Under the pieces are notes generated by a model. That model was not told the origin of the DNA. It ran no database searches and worked only from the letters and a program-made list of their open reading frames with translations. This document shows, piece by piece, positions 45,717-55,933 of a stretch of 64,000 nucleotides of DNA. Every line of letters starts with the position of its first letter. The first letter of the stretch is position 1. The stretch comes from Cephalotrichum gorgonifer (Eukaryota; Ascomycota; Sordariomycetes; Microascales; Microascaceae). The DNA lies in assembly GCA_900312665.1 (NCBI GenBank), contig ONZQ02000002.1, forward strand, positions 186,001 through 250,000, in the 5' to 3' direction. The position numbers and the translations under genes are program-made.

Positions 45717-46614
45717 ATGATTTGCGCTGGGCGTACCCTCCATGGCGGCTGCCACTGTGGTCGGTACGGGTACGTAATCGACGTCCCAGAGGACGCCACA
45801 GAGAAGCCTGAGCTCATTTTCAACACCGATCGGACTCATGGTAGGCATTTACCGTCCTCAAATCCCCGTCTCACGAACTTTCATAGGAGGCAGACTCGCC
45901 CCCACTAGCATGTTTCTTGTCAAGCTACTGACCAGGATATCCTTGCCAGTAATAACTATGGCTACGCCTCTCGCAGCTTTCCTGCGCGTGCCCCTAGAGT
46001 GGTTCCACACCAGGCTTCTCCCTAGGCATGATGAAGAGACCGAGCACATGATTCGTCGGCGATACATCCACAGTTCTGATGCCCAGAAAATCTTCTGCGG
46101 CTTCTGCGGCACCCCGGTCACATATTGGTCCCCCGAGGGTCATCGTGAGGCTGACTACATTAACGTTACCCTCGGCAGCCTATATGATGAAGACGTTGAC
46201 GACCTTGAGGCGATGGGCCTTGTCCCCACGGCCGATGATGATGAGGACGATACATCTTCGACTCCTTCTGAGAAAAAGGCGACCATTACGGGCCAGGGTA
46301 CCGCTACCAGGGGTCCGGAGGCCGCCACTGCCGCTGGCAGCAAGGGACCTGCTTCCACTACCGCGGCCGACGATGCACTGGGGCTCTTCATCCGCGAATT
46401 CTCCGAGATCCCCTGGTTCGATGCGCTGGTGGACGGATCCGCCCTCGGAAGATTGACCAAGAAGCGCAAGGTCGCCGCTGCACAGTCTGCCCCCAAGGTT
46501 GTCCTCAACTGGGATGTTGTCGAGTGGCCGGACTCGGACTCTCCCGAGCCGGGCAAAATCGAGCACGGGGTTCTCCTTGGTAAGAGGAAATTCGAGACGA
46601 TGGAAAATGCGTGA
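45717..46614 (+). CDS. GFA/CENP-V fold protein
   Basis: Two exons (45717-45840 and 45950-46614; intron 45841-45949, donor GTAGGC, branch CTGAC, acceptor GCCAG) give 262 residues. The protein starts ICAGRTLHGGCHCGRYGY, with the first zinc Cys pair (C-H-C). The second pair is in IFCGFCGTPVTYWSPEG. Between them the text TPLAAFLRVPLEWF and HDEETEHMIRRRYIHSSDAQ is typical of a fungal subgroup of the glutathione-dependent formaldehyde-activating enzyme superfamily. The usual middle CxxC zinc ligands are missing. An acidic Thr/Ala-rich insert (about residues 125-175) precedes a conserved C-terminal part (GLFIREFSEIPWFDALVDG, LTKKRKV). That last motif could be a nuclear localisation signal. Catalytic activity is doubtful. 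The exact acceptor is the least certain point. Confidence 0.82.
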
Positions 46615-49600
46615 TTGGGTCAGATACCCTCTAACCCTCCTCGTCCAGAACTCTAAGACACATCACCGTTCCTGGATGCGACGCCTCACGTTGTGAAATA
46701 CAGCTGCGGAGGTGCCGCTCTGGCTTCCGCCCTTTTGCCTTCATTCTGTGGCATGTTAACGGCCTATTTTGTTCCTTTCATTTCCGGACAAGTCGCCTAT
46801 TCCGTTCTACCATGTTCGGAGGACGATTTATCCATCGCGGATAGAGAGTTTATACTTGGGATTGACCAAAGGCTACTTTGGGAGAGCCTCAGGTGTGATG
46901 CAAAGACGTTCTTATGTACAGGTGTCTGAAGCACACTGGGTGCGAAAACGACATGGTTCAGAGACTGCCAAAGACGCATGTTTCTCTGAGGGAGCGGGGG
47001 CGGTGATATACTGGCGCCTGCAGGTTCGTCTACGGTATAGACTTGGGTTAGGGCGCAATGGATGTCAAAGTGTTTATCACCATGTCGTTCTGGAAGTGAA
47101 CTTACGTAAACTTGCTATGCACCGGGGACGGCATGAACACAATAGGCGACCTGGCTAGGGCAACGAGATTATCATCCGTGGAGTATGTATGGCCGGGGCA
47201 CATTCCACCATACATACATGAAGGGAAAGAAAGAAGGTAAAGAACAGCCTCCTTGACCGATGGGATGGGCAGTGTCGGACTGTCCGTGGTTTGTGGACCG
47301 AGTGATGACACCAAGACCATGGTGGCTTTCGGAGACAGACACGCCGCCAGCCCCGCACCTCCCCCCGCAACACGACCGGTTGGAAGGCAAGCTGGCTCCT
47401 GGGGCAACCAAGATTACAAGTACACGGGGAAGGCAAACTCCTGGGGCAACGAGGACCCCACGGAGGAGTGCTCCTATGGAACCTGGAATAGTTGTGCCTA
47501 CAAAAAAAGTTCATAACTCCTCAATAATGCTTGGCTTTTGTGCAGGATCCGGGTGGTCTGTTTAGCCAGCCGGTCAGCCTGCCTATTTCGGGCAGGCAGG
47601 ACGGGATACCCATGGACGGGGAACGGCTGCCCTTCTCGGCCGTCTGGCCTTCGTTCCGGCTGGGACTGTCCCTCCGGAGGTTTGTATAAATGTGCATAAA
47701 TACCGTATAACTGAAATATGCAGTATAAATATACCTGCACAAACAATTCATAAACGGGATAAAGTATGCATTGTTCATAAATATGTGCATATGAGTCCTA
47801 TAATTTCTACCATGGTTCCCTCGACGCCGCTATGTGGCACGGGTGAAATGGCGGGGTGAACGGGGAAGTGGGGGGTCTCCTATCACCCGACATCACTGGG
47901 ACCGCCTTGAACACAAATGTGGGCTTGGGGGGAAGGTATAGCCTATGTACCGACTCTGTACTATGCCTCTCAAAAGATACATGAGCGGTGTTGCGGCCCG
48001 GGAACGCCGTGCGCTGAGCCTGGCGGAGAATTTGAGTTTCCGGGGCGGGAATTGCTATTAGGCGGTACGCTAAGCAAGGTCGTAGTGTTTTTCTGGGAGG
48101 TCACATGCAGTCATGGGTGTACGATGATGCTACCCTGTCGATACTATGGAGCCTCCCCACAATGCCGAAGGTGTGCAAGCGATGGATGCATCGTGCTGTT
48201 AATTGCTAGGGCGGCGGAGTCGGGCGAACAGAGGTGAGGCTTTCACGGGCGGGGAGGACGAAAGAATGGACGGGCGGCTGGGGGAGTTATGACGGGACTC
48301 GGTTATGCAGCGTATCGTCAGTTATGCATCCTCGCACAAAATATGCGGGGGGACTGGGGGGGTGGGGTGGTGCCTGCCCGGTGGATCGAAACACTTGTAC
48401 GAGCACGAGGGCCTCCATACTTTTTTTGGTCTTCTAGATTGCCCCGCCGCGGGGCATAATCCTCGGACTTGCCCCTCGGTTTCTTCCATTCTTCCTTCCA
48501 TCGAGACGATAAAAGTACGAGTACCGCGTGGCCGAGAGCGATAGCGTTGTCTAGCCACCTAGCGCTCTCTACTTGCACGCCGGACTAACCACTCACTAGT
48601 GTAAGCGCATCTTTTGTTGAAAATTTGGGCTTTTTATAATATCATCCTATCCTGGAATGGGCTCGCGGCACCACCATATCCGGACCTCGAAGGGCCTAGA
48701 GACCCTGAGGGATAAAGGCAATCGTGGAGCTCGGGGAAACAACGGCTACACTTACAACTAGCTTGTAATGCATCCCGAATTCCCCGAGGAGTGGAGCGAA
48801 AACAAGGGGAACCACCATCCCGTGATACGAAGTTCTTGTTTGATGTTGGGTACCTGCCCTTTGAGATGTTGTCCCTTTTTCCCCTCTAAACGAGTACTAC
48901 TATGAATTGATACCCGCACTCGCACTCGTCTGATGGAGGTCGGTCGCGACTGCTGCCCACCATCGGTCGTTACCAGCATCCCCGCCCCATTTCCTTCTCC
49001 ATTCCCCGCAATTGGGTCCTACCCCCCCCCCCCCCTCCTTCCCACCTTCCTCCGATCGTCGTCGTCTCGGGCCCCTGCCCCCGTAAGCTTCGGCCGGGGC
49101 TTCCTTCATCCCCGCCGCATGAGGGCAATATTTATTCAACGAGCATAAAATATTTATACCTGTGCACATTCTTGGATTAGAGATGTACACGCGTACCAAG
49201 CCCGCACATACCTCTCGCCTGCTCCAATGTTCCGTCCGTCCCGTAGTATCTCCGCTCCCACTCCACATATTTCCATCACACACCTCCCCTTAGTCCCTTT
49301 CCAAGACCGCACGCCGGGGGCGACGAAGGGGGGCGGGCGGATGGATGTACATACACACTCCCTTTCCAAGAGACGGCCCAGCTCTACTAGCTTTCGGTCA
49401 CGACGGTCCGATACGCGGAAACAAAGACACCTGGCGCGGAGGAAGTGTGAGAAGGACGATGGATCGCCCTACCTAGTACTAGCGGAGGGGAGGGGGAAGC
49501 GACTTGAGAGGCCCGGTTCCACCTTGTGGTTTGACGGATATTGCTTCCGCCTAGGCATAATCGTTCCCATCTATCGCGTACACCCTACGACCACTTCCCT

Positions 49601-49812
49601 CGCTGAGAGAGGGGGGAGGAAGAAAGTACTTAAGGAAGCGCCGTTTCCTGCTCCTCCTCGGTCGTCTCGATCTTTTCTGCTCCTTCTCCAGACTCTCACA
49701 CCTTGTCCTCGTTTTATACCCAAACCTACTTACTACCCTTGTTTCATCGTGTATTTTTGCTATACACTACTAGCGGCCTTGACTTTTAAGTTTTAACAAC
49801 TCAATACTACCA

Positions 49813-49862
<50 letters not shown>

Positions 49863-49867
49863 CCACC
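46615..49867. other. long intergenic region upstream of beta-glucosidase
   Basis: About 3.25 kb with no supported gene. A plus-strand frame of 87 codons (47253-47516) ends with two SWGN units and a Cys-containing tail; it may be an exon but nothing identifies it. AT-rich sequence at 47680-47800 follows a GC-rich block. Poly-C runs occur at about 49022-49035. The last 250 bases are C/T-rich and lead into the CA repeat before the beta-glucosidase start. Confidence 0.45.
49817..49858 (+). repeat. (CA)21 microsatellite in the beta-glucosidase leader
   Basis: Twenty-one perfect CA units end ten bases upstream of the beta-glucosidase ATG, so they are almost certainly transcribed as part of the 5' leader. 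Length variation between isolates would be expected for such a repeat. Confidence 0.95.
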
Positions 49868-51829
49868 ATGTCTCTTCCTCAGGATTTCATCTGGGGCTTT
49901 GCCACCGCCGCGTAAGTATTACTACTATGACTACAGATTCCTTCCCCAATCTACCCATGAAACGTGGAGCGTGGATCGTGGAGTCGTGTTAGACAGATAT
50001 CACACTTTGGGTGCTCTTTTGTCCCCTCTCTTCACCCAGCCAAGACACTCACTCACTCATCCCCACACAACCTTCCCGTCGGGTTGACAACGCCGCATGT
50101 TGGCATTGGCGAATCACTGTTGCTGCCCACCCTCCCATCGAGGTGGTGTGGTCTGGGGTCATCCCTGCTCTACCATGCCCCTCTTCGTCTTCCTCAATAT
50201 ACCATTTTCCTGTCCTCACCAAGTAAAAGCTGCCCTCCGCCCTCCCACACACTCCACTCCAAATCATGAGGAAACCCCGCTATTCCGTCGGCCCGGCGTA
50301 CCTGCGGCGATAGTGAAATATGAAGCTAACTTCCATTCAGCTACCAGATTGAGGGTGCCGCCACCGAGGATGGCCGCGGTCCGTCCATCTGGGACGTCCA
50401 CTGCGCCAAGCCCGGCAAGATCGCCGACGGCAGCTCCGGCGCCGTCGCCTGCGACTCTTACCACCGCACGGCCGAGGACATTGCGCTCCTCAAGTCTCTC
50501 GGCGCGACCGCCTACCGCTTCTCCATCTCTTGGAGCCGCATCATCCCCGTCGGTGGCCGCAACGACCCCGTGAACCAGGCGGGTATCGACCACTACGTCC
50601 GCTTCGTCGACGACCTCCTCGCGGCTGGCATCACCCCCTTCGTCACCCTCTTCCACTGGGATCTCCCCAACGGTCTCGATGAGCGCTACGGCGGCCTCCT
50701 CAACCGCGAGGAGTTCCCCCTCGACTTCGAGAACTACGCCCGCGTCGTCTTCGCCGCCCTCCCCAAGGTCAAGCACTGGATCACCTTCAACGAGCCCTTC
50801 TGCTCCGCCATCCTCGGCTACAACACCGGCCTCTTCGCCCCCGGCCACACCTCCGACCGCACCAAGTCCCCCGTCGGCGACAGCTCGCGTGAGCCCTGGA
50901 TCGCCGGCCACAACATGCTCGTGGCCCACGGCCGCGCCGTCAAGGCTTACCGCGAGGACTTCAAGCCCACCCACGGCGGTGTGATCGGCATCACCCTCAA
51001 CGGTGACGCCGTCTACCCCTGGGACCCCCAGGACCCCAAGGACATCGAGGCCGCCGAGCGCAAGCTCGAGTTCGCCATCTCGTGGTTCGCCGACCCCGTC
51101 TACTTCGGCAAGTACCCCGCCAGCATGGTGGCCCAGCTCGGCGACCGCCTGCCCACCTTCACCGAGGAGGAGCGCGCCCTCGTCCAGGGCTCCAACGACT
51201 TCTACGGCATGAACCACTACACCGCCAACTACATCCGCCACAAGGACACGCCGGCCGAGGACGACGACTTCGTCGGCAACCTCGAGTGCCTCTTCGACTC
51301 CAAGGCCGGCGAGTGCATCGGGCCCGAGACCCAGTCCTTCTGGCTCCGCCCCAACCCCCAGGGCTTCCGCGACCTCCTTAACTGGATCTCCAAGCGCTAC
51401 GGCAAGCCCACCATCTACGTCACCGAGAACGGAACCTCCATCAAGAGCGAGAACGACCTGCCCCTCGAGCAGATCCTCGAGGACGACTTCCGCGTCAAGT
51501 ACTTCGACGGCTACGTCCGCGCCATGGCCGAGGCCTCCGAGAAGGACGGCGTCGACGTCAGGGGCTACCTCGGCTGGTCGCTCCTCGACAACTTTGAGTG
51601 GGCTGAGGGATACGAGACTAGGTATGACTTTTTTTCCCCTTCCCAAACAGTTGTTTCCGCCTTCTCCCCACCCGTTCCGGGTTTCCGTATAGAAACGCTG
51701 GCTAACCTCTTTTGGTGATTTAGGTTCGGTGTCACTTACGTCGACTATGAGAACGACCAGAAGCGCTACCCCAAGAAGAGCGCCAGGGCTATGCAGCCCC
51801 TGTTCGAGAGCCTCATCAAGAAGACTTAA
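49868..51829 (+). CDS. GH1 beta-glucosidase, intracellular
   Basis: Three exons (49868-49911, 50341-51621, 51724-51829) give 476 residues, the usual size for fungal GH1 enzymes. It cleaves cellobiose and other beta-glucosides by a retaining mechanism. The acid/base is E166 in ITFNEPF and the nucleophile is E377 in YVTENGT. Other landmarks are DFIWGFATAAYQIEGA, RFSISWSRI, LFHWDLPN, GYLGWSLLDNFEWAEGY and the C-terminal RYPKKSARAM. There is no signal peptide, so it is cytosolic, as in the Trichoderma BGL2 and Humicola BGL4 type. The first intron (49912-50340, 429 nt) is far longer than others in the window and follows a 44-nt coding exon. The last intron is 51622-51723. Codon usage is strongly C-ending, suggesting high expression. 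Confidence 0.97.
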
Positions 51830-52264
51830 GTGGACAACCCCGAGGGGAGCTAGGTTGGTGGGGTCGTAGAGTTTTCTACGTTTGGTGGAAAACAGGAAAA
51901 GGGGGGTAGTCTTCTCTTCCCCACGTAAATATCACCTCGAGAGTGGGGTTGTTGGATTATGATAAAATCAGGGGGGAAGGGGAAAGGCTTGTTTAGCGAT
52001 AGGGAGTGGCGGGAATGCTGGCACAGGACCGCGCTATGTATTCACGTCCGATGCTCGTTACGAATATCATGACTAGTTTGAGATGAAAACCTTGGTTTCT
52101 AACATTGGTGAGAGCACTTGCATGTTAAAAGACTATTATAGAGGCCGAAGGAGTTAGTTCGGCCCACCTCCCCACCTCCCCACCTCCCTCCATATCTACA
52201 ATTTTCCTTCGTCTGCCCCCCAGCGGGAGATGGGCCGTCCGTTTCGAGCACACGGCAATCAAGC
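51830..52264. other. convergent 3' flanks
   Basis: Stretch between the stop codons of the beta-glucosidase and DUF2235 genes. No gene seen. A CCCCACCTCC tandem lies near 52165-52190. Confidence 0.6.
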
Positions 52265-54209
52265 CTACTCGCGAGCAGCGGCAAAGTGGTAGGCGTTAGG
52301 TGACCCACCCGCAAGCTTCAACCAGTACTTCTCATACGGGCCCATCTTCGCCTCCGCCATCCTCTTCACAGGCGGCGCGTCACGCTCCGGGCCAGCATAT
52401 TCCCATTCCCAGCCTCCCTCGTCGCTGATAACCTCCTGCTCCTCAGCGGGAGGCCCCCAGGTTTGTATTTCCTTTGCCTTGCCGTTCCCATTCGCCCCGT
52501 TACTTCCACCGTTCTGCTGATTACCGGCGCCGTTGGTCCCGTGCAACGAACCCTTGGTTCGCACGAGCTTCCACTTCTTCAGCGCCTCAGCCTCCCAGAC
52601 CGCGCCATCGTCCAGTCCTAGCCCCCTGCAGGCCAGCCTGACCCTGACACTCGCATGGATCCGCTCGTTCGTATCAAGCAGGAACTCAGCCTTCGTGGTG
52701 TTCGTCTTGCCATCGATCTGCTTGTACAAGCCGGGGGTCCTCGGTGCCTTACCAGCAAGTGTGTACAGAGGGTTCGTGGCGCGATGGATGGACCCCAAAG
52801 CCCAGGGGCGGATGGGCTTGTTGGGGAGGTGAATCTGGTCCACAGCGAAGGGCTTTTCTTTTTTCGGGGGGACGAGGGTTTTGTAGTGGTTGATCTGTTT
52901 GTTGAAGAGGCGCTGAAGGGACTTCTCATCAAACTCAACTCCGATGGAGGCGAGTTGGTCCATCATCCCTGCCGCCCGTTAGACGCTGGGGAGAAGTCGG
53001 AGGAGAAGAGGGGGCCACACCCAAGGTAGAGGGCGAAGGGCTGGGATTGGGTCTTGGGAAGGGGGGGAGGGGAGTAACACACATGCTAGCGTAATGTTGG
53101 CGATGTTCTGGTCGGCCCATCCACCGCCCACATTGCCGTGGTTTCCTGGGAACCAGACCTGGCGCAAATCCGTCGAGTCGTTGGGGAGGCGTTCCCAGAC
53201 GGCGGGGCTGAAGGGGGGTCGGGTCTCGTCCAGGGCCAGGGCCTGGAAGGCGTGCTCGATTTGATGCGAGAGGCTTGTATCATAGAATTGATACGTGTAG
53301 ATATGTTAGCCAGTGGCTCGTATGTTGTGTGGTGTAGTGCCAGGAGAGACTTATTCTGATTTGTGGGTCGGTTTGATCTTGCTTAGCCAAGAGACTTCGG
53401 GAATGCCGAGACTTCCCACGGTATCCCAAACTCCGATGGCCTTGACGGTGATGAGATTTCCCGTCCCGCCAGCCTCCCGGACTCTGGTAAAGCCCAGCTA
53501 TAGACTCATCCGCATTAGCTCTGGCTATCACGCGCCTTGCATCTAGACAGGACGACGGAAGAAGTGAGATGGGGCGACGCACCCGTTCAAGCCTCGCCTT
53601 GTACTCCCCCGAGGCACCGGGACCCTTCGGCTTCTCACTAAAGGGAAGAGTAGGAAAGGGGTCCTCATAGTCGTCGTCCATCCAGTTCTCCATGTCCTTG
53701 AAGATGGGATAGAACAGATCCAGGCCCTCGCGTGTAAGAAGCCCAATCTCTCCAATCATGCCCGCCACGGACCGCACCGTGTACGCGCCGCGAGAGAAGC
53801 CAATCAAGATGATCTCATCGCCGTCGTCGTAGTTTGCACAGATAAACTGATAGGCCTCTCGGACTCGCTGTATTCAACCATTGCCATTGCCATTGTCATT
53901 AGCGCCTCGAATGTCACAGTTAGTCACCTAGATTTCATGACATACCTCTGACAGTCCGACTCCAAATGCGCCGCCCGTCAAGCTATCAAGCTTATTACTC
54001 CCCGTCCCGACGCCAGACTCGTAGTTGATGATCTGGATGCGCCCATCGGTGCATATCCGCCTGAACGACCTCGAGATTCGCGTGACGTTGGAGGGAACCT
54101 GCAGCGTCACCGTAGGGTTCCAGAAGGGACCACCCTCCTCGCCGCCTTTGTCCGAGTTCATCCAGGTGCCATCGCAGCACATGATGAGACGCTTGCGCGT
54201 AGTGGCCAT
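52265..54209 (-). CDS. DUF2235 alpha/beta hydrolase
   Basis: Five exons (54209-53946, 53867-53583, 53497-53355, 53294-53083, 52968-52265) give 535 residues. The protein starts TTRKRLIMCCDGTWMN, the conserved first strand and Asp-Gly-Thr-Trp of DUF2235. The nucleophile elbow is IGFSRGAY (S113). KAIGVWDTVGSLG carries the usual Asp, and VWFPGNHGNVGGG supplies the likely catalytic His. The family is related to bacterial type VI secretion lipase effectors (Tle1), so a lipase or esterase role is probable; the fungal substrate is unknown. No signal peptide. The third intron (53354-53295, 60 nt) begins ATAAGT and ends CTACAC. Only this AT-AC splice restores KSEYQFYDTSLSHQIEHAFQALALDE in frame. The C-terminal 100 residues are Asn/Gly-rich then acidic. 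Confidence 0.9.
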
Positions 54210-55933
54210 TTTGGACTGTGATATTCAGTCTCACCTGGAGCACTTCTGGGGGTTAACTTGGTCTCGTTCCTGTTCTTCGGATTGCGGCCCCCGGAAGCCT
54301 TTTGAGGCTGGCGAAATGGCGGTGGGTGGGTCAAGTGGTACAACGATGCACTCGGAAGATAGCTTCTCATTCGATGTCCGTTGTCTTATTACTCCGTATC
54401 CGTACAAGTACTATGATTTTGACGCCAAAATTGGACGAGAATGAGTCGTTGAGATCACTTGTTGCCAGCCACCTTGGCCACGCACATCATCCATACCCCT
54501 GCCCATGCGATGGATGGGAGAATCAATAGTTCTTACTCGAGGGCTAGGGCTGACCTCATCACACATCACCGTCGAGCGATGCAACGACGCTCTCACCTCG
54601 ACGCCAATTGATGAGCAAGCCTGAGGGGATCCCATCCGTTCTCAGAACAATTGTCTCGCGACCATATCGTCGGGCAAATCGACGCGGTCGCCTGAGAGCA
54701 GCACACGTCGATCTCAATGGGCTGTGGACCGGTGTGGCGTCGCGAGCCTGGCTGAAAAATGCACAATGCCGATTATTGTGTGTCACTTGTACAGGCCAGC
54801 AGTCAGCAAATGCAACTGACAGGGGACCATTGGATTACTTGTGGACCTGTGAGGGTATCACCACATCCACCGGACTTTTCTTCGTCAATAATGGGCCCGC
54901 CATCCATTGCCTCCCTGGCGGCACACAGTCCGTTCGGGAGAGCGTGAGCGTCCGGGGGTGGAAGACCGAGAAGTACGGCGAGAGAGTACGTATTTATTAC
55001 TTGTATAAGTAGTACAAGTAGAGCGATCGGCGGCATAGGCAAACCGGCAGGCCGACAGAAAAGTAAAACAAGAAAGCACTGGCTATCTTCATAGCCGGAA
55101 TGTCTTATGCAAGTAAGGACTAGATAATCCTCGACGCCAAAAAGAAAAGAGAAAGAACTCTCTCTTACGACGAGAGGACTTATGATTACTTATGACTACG
55201 AGTAACTTCAGCCAGAAAGAGCCACCTCGTCGCCTTAACTTTACCTGCCTTGCCATAAACCAAGAAAATGGAAGTTGCAGGTGGTTGGTTGCTCCACCCC
55301 GCCTTCCGTCTGAAGCCACCTGCCAACACGGGACGGAAGGCACGAACTGTGTCGCTGACGGTAGTCGCTAGCGCCCACTTACCGGTTGGTTCATCGGTGG
55401 GGTACACACCCTCCATTTTGATGTCCCACGGGGCGGTTGGGCTAATAGGTTAGTTCCCCGGATTATGTTTCATGCGGGGACGCGCTCCTTCCCGAGATAT
55501 CTCCAGCCTACCCTCAATACCTCCCCGCCTCGGATACAGCAGACTCGACAAGACAGCATCACTTGTAGTCCATCCATCAATCCAGCTCCAGTTTATCTAG
55601 TGTAGTATGTGTACTAGGGTTCTGGCCCTCGCCAACTTCACCCACCTTCCATGAAACCTGAAACTTGCACTGTAAGTCCGGTGAGTGCGGGGGAAGCCGG
55701 CCTCCTACTATTATTAGTACTTGCATGTGTACTTGTACACACCCCTGATTGTGGACTTGTATGTTCCATTGCCCCGGATATGCATGTGACGACACACCAT
55801 CCATACGTAGCCGAACCTGGCCGATCTGAGCCACCTTTAACATTTCAAGCATCCACTAGCCAGCCCAAACTCATCAATCCAACCATCTTACATACGGTCC
55901 CTCGCCCTCCTACCACAGACTCCTACCCTCGCC
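54210..55933. promoter_or_regulatory. divergent promoter region, DUF2235 and acyl-CoA synthetase genes
   Basis: About 1.7 kb without a supported gene. Contains TACTTGTA/TACAAGTA words, notably a cluster at 54998-55020 and a pair at about 55717-55742. The last 300 bases before the synthetase ATG are C/T-rich. Confidence 0.5.

Noticed and set aside
47578..47596. CCTGCC / GGCAGG hairpin
   Set aside because: Stem of only six pairs in GC-rich DNA; not distinguishable from chance.
50264..51646. 460-codon minus-strand ORF opposite the beta-glucosidase
   Set aside because: Mirror frame of a GH1 gene with strong codon bias; composition typical of antisense shadows.
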